A DNA stretch of 32,515 nucleotides from Enterovibrio norvegicus DSM 15893 (GCF_900115495.1 NZ_FOWR01000052.1:1-32515); one strand, 5' to 3'. Counted from the first letter of the stretch, positions 14,501 to 23,494 are shown. A program made the numbers and translations. The notes: a model not told the origin generated them from the letters alone.

Positions 14501-15301
14501 ATGAAGATGTCTAATTCGTTTAACTTAGCTCTTCACGTCAAGGATGAAAACGTCGTTTTTATGGATACCGATCAGCTATATGCCATTATTGAAGAATTAG
14601 ATGGTGTGCAAAACAAAGAACAACTTGAGTCATTATGTGAACAATTCTGCAAGCTCGTTGAAATTCCCTATTATTTATTTGGTGTCATCGAGCAAGAATC
14701 ACTTTATGCCCCTGTCATTCATACGTTTACTAATTACCCCGCACCATGGTTAGAAAAATACTTTCAACAGAATAAACAACGTGTCGATCCTGTGGTGAGT
14801 TACATCATGACGCAGCAAGCACCGATACGTTGGGATTCCCTTGTTCAACGTGAAGAATTTCAAGCGCCTCAGCAACAAGAGCTGATGGCACTCGCCAGCC
14901 AATATGGCCTGTGTAATGGGTTCACCGTACCGATCAAATCTGCATCCGGCGATTTTGTGTTACTCAGCATGGCGATTGGGGATGTAGAAAACCAATGTGA
15001 AAAGCTCAACGCCGCCATCCCTTTTGCCCATACACTCGCTACCCATCTTCTTGAATGCTACCTCACCATGAAGATCAAAAACCAAGGCAGTGAAGAAGTG
15101 TCTCTGACGAAAAGAGAAACCGATTGCTTATTTTGGGCAAGCGAAGGGAAAACCGCGTGGGAAATCTCGAAGATCATTAATGTCTCTGAGCGTACCGTCT
15201 TATTCCATCTTAACAACTGCACCAAAAAACTCGCCGCTTCTAACCGTCAACACGCGGTTGCACTTGCAATAAAAAAAGGGCTGCTCAAACCCAATTTGTA
15301 A
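14501..15301 (+). CDS. luxR: LuxR-family acyl-homoserine-lactone receptor/activator
   Basis: A 266-aa transcription factor. The N-terminal autoinducer-binding domain (about residues 35-185) keeps the family-invariant residues Trp83, Tyr87, Asp96, Pro97, Trp111 and Gly140 (PWLEKYF, RVDPVV, IRWDSL, CNGFTVP). The C-terminal LuxR helix-turn-helix (about 198-262) reads LTKRETDCLFWASEGKTAWE, then SERTVLFHLNNCTKKL. With its signal bound it should activate promoters carrying lux boxes; three candidates occur in this window. No clear ribosome binding site precedes ATG 14501, and MSN two codons later is possible. It is convergent with the decarboxylase gene, with a terminator between them. Confidence 0.95.
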   Translation: MKMSNSFNLALHVKDENVVFMDTDQLYAIIEELDGVQNKEQLESLCEQFCKLVEIPYYLFGVIEQESLYAPVIHTFTNYPAPWLEKYFQQNKQRVDPVVSYIMTQQAPIRWDSLVQREEFQAPQQQELMALASQYGLCNGFTVPIKSASGDFVLLSMAIGDVENQCEKLNAAIPFAHTLATHLLECYLTMKIKNQGSEEVSLTKRETDCLFWASEGKTAWEISKIINVSERTVLFHLNNCTKKLAASNRQHAVALAIKKGLLKPNL

Positions 15302-15342
15302 ATACTGGCTCTTGCCCGTTTTATCCAACAAGCTCACTTCCA

Positions 15343-15378
15343 AACAAAAACGCGGGCCTCATGGCGCCGCGTTTATTA
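15343..15378. terminator. Bidirectional terminator between luxR and the decarboxylase gene
   Basis: AAACGCGGGCC, loop TCAT, then GGC-G-CCGCGTTT (15348-15374). It is an 11-bp stem with one bulged G and A/T-rich flanks. It serves the two convergent genes. Confidence 0.8.
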
Positions 15379-15397
15379 CATCGAAGAGTCGAAAAAA

Positions 15398-16744
15398 CTA
15401 ACTCACACGTCGCAATGATTCCGATGCCAGTTCCTGCTCAATGTCTGTATATCTTCGTTTCATCTCGTCGATGGAATCTTGCTTACCCACTTGTTTCACC
15501 CCGGCTGGCGTGACCAAATATTCAGCGGGGAACCCGTGCCCAATGAACAACCCGGGGGAGCTAGTGATCGCGTACGCGCCCACTTGATGCACCACTAAGT
15601 AATCGCCAACAGCGAGAGGCTCAGAATCAAACTTATCCGCGATAATGTCAGACGGTGTGCACAGTGGGCCAACGAGGGTGTACCGCTGTGTCTCTGCTTT
15701 TGTTTCTACTTCTGTCTCTAAGCGACTTGCGCCAACCGTCATGCTCGCGCGATCTGGCAGTGCTGCACATGCAATGTCATCCAAGTTCGTGCTTGTCGCC
15801 TTGTCGATGAAATAAGGTTTTCGCATCAAGTTCGCAAACGCCGTTGCACCGTGAAATAGGTTGTAACCTCCATCACATACAACAAAAGTTTTACCGCCTG
15901 ACTGCTTGATGGATTTCACCTGAATCACGGCCTTACCGTGTTCACCCACAATAAAACGACCACTTTCGAAGAATAAGCGTGTCGCCCCTGTTTTCTCTAT
16001 CAAGTTTTGCTGTAAGGACAATAACGCCTCTCGCATCGGCTCGACAGATAGCGCCTTTTCCCCTTTGTAATAAGGAATACCAAAGCCACCGCCCAAGTTA
16101 AGCGCATGCAGCGGCAAGGCAAAACGCGTTTGTAACTCAATCAAGTAATCACACAGTGCTGAGAAGTTAGCAATAAAACTGTCAGGGTCGAGCACCCGTG
16201 TGGTGGCATATATGTGTACGCCAGAAATGGCAATGTTATGAGATGCTGCCAGCGCCAACAGAGACGGTAAATCCTCCTCCGTGATGCCAAATTGCGATGC
16301 CGCACCGCCCATTTTCATTGAGCCGCCAGAGATTTCCACGTTCGGGTTTAAGCGCAGTAAAATCGCCGTGTCCGAATCATAGCGCTGTTTCAGCGCGCCC
16401 AGTTCCACCAATTCATCGGCGCTTTCTACCGCAACAAAAGCAATGTTGTTTCGCGCACATTCCGTTAAAAGTCGCGTGGATTTATACGGGCCAACACAGC
16501 CAATGTTGTTCGGCGCAACGCCGCTTGAAAGTGCCACATCTAGCTCAAAGGCGCTGCTCACATCACAGCCCAACCCTTGGTTCACAATGGTGTCAACAAG
16601 TGACGGATTCGGGTTCGCTTTCAGGGAATACAACACGGTGGCGACATCCGGCAAAGTCACGGCTTTCAAGCGGTCGCATTGCTGCTGGATCCCGGCTTGG
16701 TCATACACATAAAACGGCGTATGAGGCATCGAAGTATTTAACAT
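15398..16744 (-). CDS. Group IV PLP-dependent decarboxylase (DAP/ornithine decarboxylase-like)
   Basis: A 448-aa fold-type III enzyme that removes the carboxyl group of an amino acid, or of an amino acid bound to a carrier (as BtrK does in butirosin synthesis). PLP Lys42 lies in VLYSLKANPNPS, the substrate-side His177 in ISGVHIYA, and the phosphate-binding loop GGGFGIPYY at 218-226. Other marks are E260-S-G-R263, the VVCDGGYN strand, the Cys362/Asp366 pair in VGPLCTPSD, and Tyr391 in QVGAYA. Family members usually have EPGR and a CHIGSQ-type loop; ESGR and HIYATT here mark a divergent branch, so substrate cannot be assigned. The gene follows a small exported-protein gene 29 bp upstream and faces away from the biosynthetic operon. 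Lysine biosynthesis is unlikely from context. Confidence 0.88.
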   Translation of the reverse strand: MLNTSMPHTPFYVYDQAGIQQQCDRLKAVTLPDVATVLYSLKANPNPSLVDTIVNQGLGCDVSSAFELDVALSSGVAPNNIGCVGPYKSTRLLTECARNNIAFVAVESADELVELGALKQRYDSDTAILLRLNPNVEISGGSMKMGGAASQFGITEEDLPSLLALAASHNIAISGVHIYATTRVLDPDSFIANFSALCDYLIELQTRFALPLHALNLGGGFGIPYYKGEKALSVEPMREALLSLQQNLIEKTGATRLFFESGRFIVGEHGKAVIQVKSIKQSGGKTFVVCDGGYNLFHGATAFANLMRKPYFIDKATSTNLDDIACAALPDRASMTVGASRLETEVETKAETQRYTLVGPLCTPSDIIADKFDSEPLAVGDYLVVHQVGAYAITSSPGLFIGHGFPAEYLVTPAGVKQVGKQDSIDEMKRRYTDIEQELASESLRRVS

Positions 16745-16773
16745 CTTGAACGTCCTATTATGGGGGCTTTCCT

Positions 16774-17154
16774 TTAAGGGTTCTTAAACTCAACGTAACT
16801 CAGGCAGCGCTTTGCAGGAGCGTGATGCACCATGTCTACCGATTCCAACTTATCGTTACTGGTGTTGATCGTGATAAGGCTCAGCACGTTATGGCACGCC
16901 TTTTCAGCGCGTAAGCTCATATAGACAAAGTATTCAAGATACTCTTGGTTGCGTTCTTCACGCAGAAATTTGAAGTGGGTGATGTCATCACTTTCCTCAA
17001 ACACCCATGGGCTTCCTGACAGCTCATGGCCGTTCAACATGTCACGCAGTTCCTTTTTGTCGAAACTGGATTTTGCATTCACAAAAGGCACCACCAGCAA
17101 GAGCGCAAGAAGATAGCGTTTTTTCATTCGAGTTTTGAACATAGACCTAAACAT
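16774..17154 (-). CDS. Small exported protein of unknown function
   Basis: A 126-aa protein with a signal peptide: a basic start, then MKKRYLLALLLVVPFVNA, cleaved before KSSFDKKEL. The mature part of about 100 residues has two Cys (KACHNVL and KRCLSYVEF) that could form a disulfide in the periplasm. AAGGAGGAAAT directly precedes ATG 17154, so that start is favoured. It is the first gene of a two-gene minus-strand unit with the decarboxylase and is divergent from the biosynthetic operon, 204 bp apart. I recognise no family. A periplasmic accessory, immunity or binding role is conceivable but not shown. Confidence 0.65.
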   Translation of the reverse strand: MFRSMFKTRMKKRYLLALLLVVPFVNAKSSFDKKELRDMLNGHELSGSPWVFEESDDITHFKFLREERNQEYLEYFVYMSLRAEKACHNVLSLITINTSNDKLESVDMVHHAPAKRCLSYVEFKNP

Positions 17155-17277
17155 ATTTCCTCCTTGGATATGATGAGAATGCGTCGATTCCCAGCGTCGT
17201 ATCTACACAAGCAACCTGAGAAGGTTTGAATTCAGATTGCCTAGGTACACACCATCGCATATCAAAGGAATCGGGCT

Positions 17278-17297
17278 AACTGTCAGAATTGACAGCT
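17278..17297 (+). promoter_or_regulatory. Candidate lux box for the eight-gene biosynthetic operon
   Basis: AACTGTCAGAATTGACAGCT contains the perfect palindrome CTGTCA-GAAT-TGACAG. It is the best of the three related boxes. Its centre (17287.5) is about 43 bp before a start near 17331, given AACAAT at 17320-17325 as -10. The first operon gene starts at 17358. This spacing is the normal one for LuxR-type activation. Confidence 0.72.
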
Positions 17298-17357
17298 GGG
17301 TGAAGAACAAATAACCAACAACAATGTGAGTCATACGTTCGCAAGTGGATAGGCACT

Positions 17358-18374
17358 ATGACCCAATTGAATTACTGGTCGGACACAGCAACCAACAGAG
17401 AGCCTGTAGAAACGACCCTCTCCCATCTCGGCTATGACGCTGGCTATGTCGGCATCATCAAGAAGATATTCCGCATTGCACAAACGCCAGTATCTAAACT
17501 GTCGCCGCAGCAATATTTGATGCAAGACGCCTTTTGTCAGCGAACCGAGCTGCTGGAATCCGACGCACTCACCTACACCCACACAGGGCAGGAAGTGTAT
17601 CCCTTTGGGCAGTCATGCTTGCGCTCGCTAAACCGTTCAAGTCGCGGAAATGGCGCGCTGTTTGGCTCAACCGCCTGCAATTGCGCGTCCACGTTCAAAG
17701 TCATCGACCTGTATCGCCGTCGTCAACAAAGTGCGGATAACAAGGCATCGGCGAGGAAACGCCACGTGATTGTCACCTGCGACACCGGCTTCACGCCAAT
17801 CCTCAAAGACATTCCCGGCTCAACCGTCACAGGCGATGCACGCAGCGCGATTTGCTTGGATGACGGCGCAGCGGGCGACTACCAATTAATCAGTTACGAA
17901 TCGCAGGTTTACCCCGCCCATTTTGGCGGCGCGTGGGAAGACGAAGAAAAGCATTCGGTCTACGAGAAAACCTATAAAGATCGGATTGTTGCGCTGATCG
18001 AACAATCATTAGCAGGGCTAGCGTTGGATGCAGAAAGTCGCATCGCCATCGTGCCCCACAACGTCAATGTGTACACCTGGAAAGCCATCGAGAAGAAACT
18101 CAACAACCCGCAACTTTCCTTCTTCACCGACGGCGTGGCTGACCACGGACACTGCTACGGCAGCGATGCCTTCATCAACCTACAATTGCTCGAACAACGC
18201 TACGCAGAGCAAGACTCAGCAGAACAAGACTGTGCAGAGCAACACGACGCCCCCCATTCGCCACCTCACCCGATACCCGATTACTTCCTGTGTGTAACCG
18301 CGGGTGTGGGTGGCTTTTTTTCAAGCGTGACGCTGAAACGGACCGATACAAATAAGGACCCGTCTTATGACTAA
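17358..18374 (+). CDS. KASIII-like acyltransferase/condensing enzyme 1
   Basis: A 338-aa thiolase-fold protein of the ketoacyl-ACP synthase III type, first gene of the operon. The nucleophile is Cys109 in STACNCASTFKVIDLY (Cys107 lies nearby). The conserved His is His234 in IVPHNVNVYTW. Where FabH has the second catalytic residue in GNTSAAS, this protein has GHCYGSD, putting His265 in the Asn place. FabH-type decarboxylative condensation normally needs Cys-His-Asn. Relatives without that Asn, such as PqsC, use the fold for other acyl transfers. The C-terminal VTAGVGGFFSSVTLK is the usual glycine-rich strand. A Glu/Gln/Asp-rich insert (AEQDSAEQDCAEQHD) near residues 283-300 is unusual. Its end overlaps the next gene by 8 bp. 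Confidence 0.8.
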   Translation: MTQLNYWSDTATNREPVETTLSHLGYDAGYVGIIKKIFRIAQTPVSKLSPQQYLMQDAFCQRTELLESDALTYTHTGQEVYPFGQSCLRSLNRSSRGNGALFGSTACNCASTFKVIDLYRRRQQSADNKASARKRHVIVTCDTGFTPILKDIPGSTVTGDARSAICLDDGAAGDYQLISYESQVYPAHFGGAWEDEEKHSVYEKTYKDRIVALIEQSLAGLALDAESRIAIVPHNVNVYTWKAIEKKLNNPQLSFFTDGVADHGHCYGSDAFINLQLLEQRYAEQDSAEQDCAEQHDAPHSPPHPIPDYFLCVTAGVGGFFSSVTLKRTDTNKDPSYD

Positions 18375-19956
18375 CACTCCCTCGAATGAGCGTGTAATCG
18401 CGCACGACTCAACGCCACAAGGCACATCACTGCAACAAACCATTGTGGCGAACATCAACAAATACGGCGATAAAACCGCGGTGCGGTATCGCAATACGAC
18501 TTACAGCTATCGAGGCTTATTGGTGCTCGCCAGCCAACTCCGTGACATGCTTGCCGCGCACAGTGGCATCCAAAAGAACGTGCCGATTTTGACATGTTCG
18601 CGCTCGCCACTGTTTGCCAACTTATTCAATTTGTTACTCGGGTTAGAAGGCATCCCTTACGAACCCTTGTCGCTCAATGAGCCGTTCGATCGCGCCATTG
18701 CTAAAGCGAGTAAGTGGCAGAACTTCGTTTTGCTGACAGATAGCCAAACCGAGAGCGAGTTGGGCCCAATTTCCGCCCGCGCTAGCCTCACGGTGATTGC
18801 CGACGAAAACTTGTCTTACCGTACCCATTCGCGCCCTGAAAACGCAGGAGAAAATCACCTTTCCCTCGATGAGTGCGTCTACATACTGTCAACGTCAGGC
18901 TCGACGGGCGTGCCAAAGTCTGTCCCGATAAAAAGCCACAATCTCGATGCCTACTTGTCTGCCGCCACGCGCTTTTTCGGCGTCGAACAGGACGAACATT
19001 TCTCCGTGATCCACGATGTCTGTTTCGACTTCAACATCCATGAATTGTATTTACCGATCCACAATCATGGCTGCCTGTGCATTGCGGATAAATCTGACTT
19101 GCTCAGCCCTGCCACCGTCAGCAAATTCGTTGAACGCCACGGCGTTACCTTCTGGTCTTGTGTGCCCTCTTTCATCAACCATTTAGACCACTTACGCAAG
19201 TTCAACAGCAACACCTTCAATCGCATTCGCAAAACCATGATTTGCGGTGAAGCGCTGACGTTAGTGATTCAACAAGCATGGCGCGCCCTCGCCCCAAACA
19301 GCCGCATTTTTAACTTGTATGGCCCGACTGAATGTACCGTTTCCGTTTCAGGGAAAGACATCACCTTCCCACAGCAAGACGACATTCGAAACGGCGTGCT
19401 TACCATTGGCGAAGCCTGGGACAACACCCTGTTCTACGTGCTCAATGAAGGCCACATCAGTCAAGAAGGCCGCGGGGAATTGCTCGTGGGTGGACCACAA
19501 GTCTTTGATGGGTATTTTCGCGAAGGCAGCGTCTGCCGTGAAAAGCTAGTGGAAGAACCGCAAAGCGGCCAATTGCTTTATCGTACTGGCGACAACGTAG
19601 AGCTCTCGCCCAACAAGCCGAATCACTACCTCGGACGCGGCGACGATCAGTTGCAAATTCGCGGACATCGCATCCAAAAGAACGAAATCCTGCACCTGAT
19701 TTGCCAAACCATTCCGTGCTCCAACCTCGCCGTGGTGGAAAAGAATTCCTGTAACGGCACCACCATCGGCATCGTGTTGTTCATCTCAGGGGAAAACCTG
19801 CAGGAAGTTGATATTCGCCGCCGTTTGGCCGCCACACTCCCCAGCTATGCCCTGCCGCTGAAGATCAATATCGGCCCATTGCCGATGAACAAAAACATGA
19901 AGATTGACCACAAAACGCTATATGCAAACGTGAACCCAGAGGCGGAAACCTCATGA
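18367..19956 (+). CDS. Adenylating ligase 1 (stand-alone NRPS A-domain type)
   Basis: A 529-aa ANL-family enzyme that activates a carboxylic acid as its adenylate, with no carrier domain attached. Core motifs are A3 STSGSTGVPKS (about residues 172-186), A4 CFDFNIHEL, A5 NLYGPTEC (about 317-325), A7 LLYRTGDNVEL, A8 GRGDDQLQIRGHRI, and the A10 Lys in MNKNMKIDHKTL (about 512). Read against GrsA, the pocket is Asp-Phe-His-Ser-Met-Cys-Leu-Val-Ser-Lys. The leading Asp suggests an alpha-amino acid, but the code matches none I know. It forms a pair with the KASIII-like gene before it. It overlaps that gene by 8 bp and the next gene by ATGA. Confidence 0.85.
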   Translation: MTNTPSNERVIAHDSTPQGTSLQQTIVANINKYGDKTAVRYRNTTYSYRGLLVLASQLRDMLAAHSGIQKNVPILTCSRSPLFANLFNLLLGLEGIPYEPLSLNEPFDRAIAKASKWQNFVLLTDSQTESELGPISARASLTVIADENLSYRTHSRPENAGENHLSLDECVYILSTSGSTGVPKSVPIKSHNLDAYLSAATRFFGVEQDEHFSVIHDVCFDFNIHELYLPIHNHGCLCIADKSDLLSPATVSKFVERHGVTFWSCVPSFINHLDHLRKFNSNTFNRIRKTMICGEALTLVIQQAWRALAPNSRIFNLYGPTECTVSVSGKDITFPQQDDIRNGVLTIGEAWDNTLFYVLNEGHISQEGRGELLVGGPQVFDGYFREGSVCREKLVEEPQSGQLLYRTGDNVELSPNKPNHYLGRGDDQLQIRGHRIQKNEILHLICQTIPCSNLAVVEKNSCNGTTIGIVLFISGENLQEVDIRRRLAATLPSYALPLKINIGPLPMNKNMKIDHKTLYANVNPEAETS

Positions 19957-20963
19957 GGATCGAAGATAACAACAGCGTAGCCCTGTCGATAGACGCCATT
20001 CGCGTGGTCAGGCCGAAGAAAAAGCTCGTGTTGGTGGATGACTTTGACGCCGTGCATTGCACCTCGTTCAACGCCCACATTCTGAAAAAGATGATGGGCA
20101 TTGAAACCGTCAATTTGCTGCCAGAGGGCGTACCGCACGATGCGTTGATGATGCCGCTGGTGTCTCTTTCAGATGCTCAAACCTACGAAGAGTTCGGCAA
20201 TGATGTGGAGCTCCGCAGCGCCAACACCGGCGCGATGCGGGCACAGTTCGGTCACTCTGTTGACCGTACATTGGCGCGCATTCACAACCTTATGCCGCTT
20301 GGGCTAAGCAACGCCAATCGCTGTGTGTCGCTGTTTAAGCAACTCGACATGATTGCGCGTTCCGCCCCTGCACCGCGTCAGTATTGCATTCACAATACCG
20401 AACTCGCATTCAGTAAAGACATGCGTATCACCCGTGGCTTGTCTGTACAAGGTGACAGCAACACAAGTTTGCGATTGAGCCACACAGACGATCCAAAAAT
20501 TCGGGTGAGTAGCGTGCATTTGCATTACGACCGTCGCTTTGCACGGGGCATTTGGGGCGACAACGTCGAAACCAAAACTTACGAAGAAAATTATCGGCAG
20601 AACATGCATCAGGTGATCCACCGCGCGTTAGACAAAGCGGGCGTCACCCTGTCACAGATAGACCACTTACTCCCACACAATATCAACATCAAATCATGGC
20701 GCTTTCTTTGCCAATCGCTCGACGTGTCTGAATCGCGTTTGTTTTCGCGAAACATACAGACCGAAGGTCACTGCTTTTGCAATGACATGGTGATCAACCT
20801 CAGCGATGCACTTGAAGCATTTGCCCATGAAGACACACCTCCCACCGCAGAAAATCCATTGCGTTTTCTCGCCGTGGCTGCCGGCGCTGGCGGGATGTTC
20901 GGCGCCTGTGTGCTTGATGTCATTCAGTTAGAAGGATTACGCAATGAGAGACACGCTATATAA
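19953..20963 (+). CDS. KASIII-like acyltransferase/condensing enzyme 2
   Basis: A 336-aa paralogue of the product of 17358. The nucleophile is Cys124 (LSNANRCVSLFKQLDM). The general-base His is in LLPHNINIKSW, and the Asn position is again His in EGHCFCNDMVINLSDAL. The N-terminal half diverges, with only weak similarity to canonical FabH. The end shows AVAAGAGGMFGACVLD, the glycine-rich core strand. It could be a catalytic enzyme or, as with PqsB/PqsC, half of a heterodimer with one of the other two. Its start overlaps the previous stop by ATGA, and its end overlaps the next gene by 20 bp, so translation is tightly coupled. Confidence 0.75.
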   Translation: MRIEDNNSVALSIDAIRVVRPKKKLVLVDDFDAVHCTSFNAHILKKMMGIETVNLLPEGVPHDALMMPLVSLSDAQTYEEFGNDVELRSANTGAMRAQFGHSVDRTLARIHNLMPLGLSNANRCVSLFKQLDMIARSAPAPRQYCIHNTELAFSKDMRITRGLSVQGDSNTSLRLSHTDDPKIRVSSVHLHYDRRFARGIWGDNVETKTYEENYRQNMHQVIHRALDKAGVTLSQIDHLLPHNINIKSWRFLCQSLDVSESRLFSRNIQTEGHCFCNDMVINLSDALEAFAHEDTPPTAENPLRFLAVAAGAGGMFGACVLDVIQLEGLRNERHAI

Positions 20964-22491
20964 CGTCATGGTGGAAGCGGCAGACCGTATTGCCGTTCTC
21001 GACCAAGATAAAACCTTCCGTTATCGCGACGTCTTAGACGATGCCGCACACCTGCACGAGCAGCTAAACACGGCGGCGAGAGGCGGACCAACGGGCACGC
21101 ACATTATCATGTCCGCCGAGCGTTCTTACACCAGTGTGGTCATGTACGTGTTCAGCGTGGTGTATGGCTATACCCTTGTTCCCGTGACAGCGGAAATCGA
21201 CAACCGATCGCTAACCCGTTTGATCAACGAACTGCCAGTCGCCTTCTTCTTTACTGACACACTGACGGATAAGGGCACGTCGCGTTTACTCGCTGTTGCA
21301 CAACAAGCCTCTTGCCCAACATTGGTCGCTGAACGAGGCAAACCTTTGAGCGATGGGGCGTTCCATCAGCCACTGCCACCATTGAATAACAGCCGCGAAT
21401 GGTTAGCAGCACCCAGCCAAGACAACCCTGATCTGTATTTGATTTTCACCTCAGGCAGCACAGGTAACCCAAAAGGCGTGAGTGTGGAAACCCACAACCT
21501 GCTTAATTACCTAGAGGCCACACGGGACGAGTTCGGTGTTCATGCTGACGATGTGCTGAGCCACATTTCCCCGCTCAGCTTTGATTTCAGCATTCACGAG
21601 ATCTTCATTGCGCTGTTCAATCAAGCGGCCATTGCCGTGCTGCGTGAAAACGACAAATTCAACTTCTCAGGTTATCTCACCCGCCATGCAGTGAGCGTGT
21701 GGGCATCGGTGCCTTCTACCGTGGCGTATTTGAACAAAACCCGTCAATTGAACCCGAACCAATACCCTGCGCTGCGATTGGCGTTTGTTGGCGGCGAACC
21801 CGTGCAACCTTCGCTGCTGCACACGCTCACGCAAGCAGCCCCCAACTGCACCGTGTATAGCTATTACGGCCCAACCGAATGCACCGTCGCCATGATGGCG
21901 TGTTTGTACGACCCCACCAAAGAATACGCCCAGCACATGCCCCTTGGCAGACCGTTCGGCGGGCACCGTTTGTTAATCCAAACCGAAGCCGACGGCAAGT
22001 TTCATGCCACAGGTACAGGCGAAGCCTACATTGCCGGACCACAAGTATTGAAAGCCTATTGGAATAACCCTGAACAAACCGCGCTGCGTTTTTCTTATCA
22101 CCCTGAACACGGCTACATGTTCCGCACGGGCGACATCATCCGCATCGAGGAAGACGGTAACCATGTGTTTATCGCACGCCAAGATGACGACATTAAAATC
22201 GGCGGATATCGCTTTAACACTGCCGCCTGTCGAACCTTTGTGGAAGAACAAACCAATGCAGAAGATGTGGTGGTCACGCCCTTTTCTCACAGCAACGAAG
22301 GCACGTTCGATCGCCTTTTAGTGGTCACCGTAAACGCCGAGATCAGCGAAGCCGCGTTAGCCCGCATCTTCCGCGACCAATACGATAACTATGTGCAGCC
22401 GCACTTCGTCAACGTTTCGGAACTGCCGATGAACCGAAACGGCAAACTCGACAAGAAAGCCTTGATGGAAAAGGTGGCCTGCCATGTTTAA
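20944..22491 (+). CDS. Adenylating ligase 2 (stand-alone NRPS A-domain type)
   Basis: A 515-aa ANL-family ligase, second of the operon. Motifs are A3 FTSGSTGNPKG (about residues 168-180), A4 LSFDFSIHEIF, A5 YYGPTECTVAM (about 307-317), A7 MFRTGDIIRI, A8 RQDDDIKIGGYRFN, and the A10 Lys in MNRNGKLDKKAL (about 502). The pocket read against GrsA is Asp-Phe-His-Ser-Phe-Gly-Tyr-Val-Ala-Lys. Its first four residues equal those of ligase 1, so the two probably accept related amino acids. No phosphopantetheine site follows, so the acyl acceptor must be CoA, a carrier encoded elsewhere, or the KASIII-like Cys itself. It overlaps the next gene by 8 bp. Confidence 0.85.
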   Translation: MRDTLYNVMVEAADRIAVLDQDKTFRYRDVLDDAAHLHEQLNTAARGGPTGTHIIMSAERSYTSVVMYVFSVVYGYTLVPVTAEIDNRSLTRLINELPVAFFFTDTLTDKGTSRLLAVAQQASCPTLVAERGKPLSDGAFHQPLPPLNNSREWLAAPSQDNPDLYLIFTSGSTGNPKGVSVETHNLLNYLEATRDEFGVHADDVLSHISPLSFDFSIHEIFIALFNQAAIAVLRENDKFNFSGYLTRHAVSVWASVPSTVAYLNKTRQLNPNQYPALRLAFVGGEPVQPSLLHTLTQAAPNCTVYSYYGPTECTVAMMACLYDPTKEYAQHMPLGRPFGGHRLLIQTEADGKFHATGTGEAYIAGPQVLKAYWNNPEQTALRFSYHPEHGYMFRTGDIIRIEEDGNHVFIARQDDDIKIGGYRFNTAACRTFVEEQTNAEDVVVTPFSHSNEGTFDRLLVVTVNAEISEAALARIFRDQYDNYVQPHFVNVSELPMNRNGKLDKKALMEKVACHV

Positions 22492-23494
22492 CGATTACCC
22501 ACATTTAATGTCCCTAATCAAAACACAGCCGCCCACACAAGAGGTGTCACTCACCAATATCAAAGAGGCGTCGGTATACGAAGAAGCTCTGCGACTTTTA
22601 GAAAAGCAGTCACTGAGCAAACGACAACGCATCGTCGTGTTTAACCGCTTGGTTCCCATAGAAGGGAAACCCACCAATGTCGCAATATGGGCACCTAAAC
22701 ATGCTGTCGAAGAAGGTTCTGATCCATTCAAACCCACCAAGCCCATGCGCTATTACCTTACACATAAAGGGGAAGCGATAAGAGCACGCAGTATTCAGGC
22801 AAAGTCCGATGTTCAGGTAACCAAGTTTTGCCTACTACTTCCCGGCTTTAACGGCGGGCCGTTCGATCAGTTTCACCTTGCTGAAGCGCTCGCCAAAAAA
22901 GGCTATTGGGTCATATCCGTGGGCTGTTACATCAATCCGGAACTCAAGCCGAGTGATGATCCGGACAAAATCGCTCTCGCCCTTGAAGACGCTTACGCCA
23001 CATACCCAGCGATATTACAAACCTTCACCGAACTTACCGGGCTCGCTCTCTCTGCCGAGACCTTAAGTGAAGTACGTTATGTCTCGTTCTCTGCTGGCAT
23101 TTACCCTTTATTGCGTGCCATCAGAAAAGGCCATTGTCCGAAGTGGCAACACCGTGTGTTACTCATGGCGCCGGGGTTATCCGCCACCCCAGGGCAGGCG
23201 AAATTGCTGACACAAGCACCCGTATCCCGTATGGACCTGATTCATTCAGAACAGGACACACACCCCACCTTTGGCGACCCCCTGCATTACTTAACCTTTT
23301 TTGATGCATCACGCACCCAACTTCACTTGCTGCCGAAAGGTGAACACTACGATTTCATTCATCTTCCGTTGTCCGTCACCAAAGACGCGAACACCACGCC
23401 CACGGGCGGATTCACCCAATCTCAACACGAGCACGCGGTAAAGCAGGAATGCTTGGCGGTTCTCGACAGTCTGATTCATGGAGAAACACGATGA
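22484..23494 (+). CDS. Cytoplasmic alpha/beta-hydrolase-fold protein
   Basis: A 336-aa protein with an N-terminal extension of about 110 residues and then an alpha/beta-hydrolase core. The oxyanion loop is CLLLPGFNGGPFDQFH. The nucleophile elbow is VSFSAGIYPLLRA, a variant of G-x-S-x-G with Ser before Ala-Gly. The likely acid is in MDLIHSEQDTHPTFGDP and the His in PKGEHYDFIHLP. No signal peptide is seen. It may release, cyclise or proofread thioester intermediates, in the manner of a type II thioesterase; this is inferred from the cluster. Its stop and the next start share ATGA at 23491-23494. I do not recognise the subfamily. Confidence 0.7.
   Translation: MFNDYPHLMSLIKTQPPTQEVSLTNIKEASVYEEALRLLEKQSLSKRQRIVVFNRLVPIEGKPTNVAIWAPKHAVEEGSDPFKPTKPMRYYLTHKGEAIRARSIQAKSDVQVTKFCLLLPGFNGGPFDQFHLAEALAKKGYWVISVGCYINPELKPSDDPDKIALALEDAYATYPAILQTFTELTGLALSAETLSEVRYVSFSAGIYPLLRAIRKGHCPKWQHRVLLMAPGLSATPGQAKLLTQAPVSRMDLIHSEQDTHPTFGDPLHYLTFFDASRTQLHLLPKGEHYDFIHLPLSVTKDANTTPTGGFTQSQHEHAVKQECLAVLDSLIHGETR

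Noticed and set aside
17200-17260. Second lux box serving the exported-protein/decarboxylase unit
   Set aside because: AACCTGAGAAGGTT is a 5-bp palindrome only and does not resemble the three candidate boxes. No good -10 lies at the correct distance on the minus strand.
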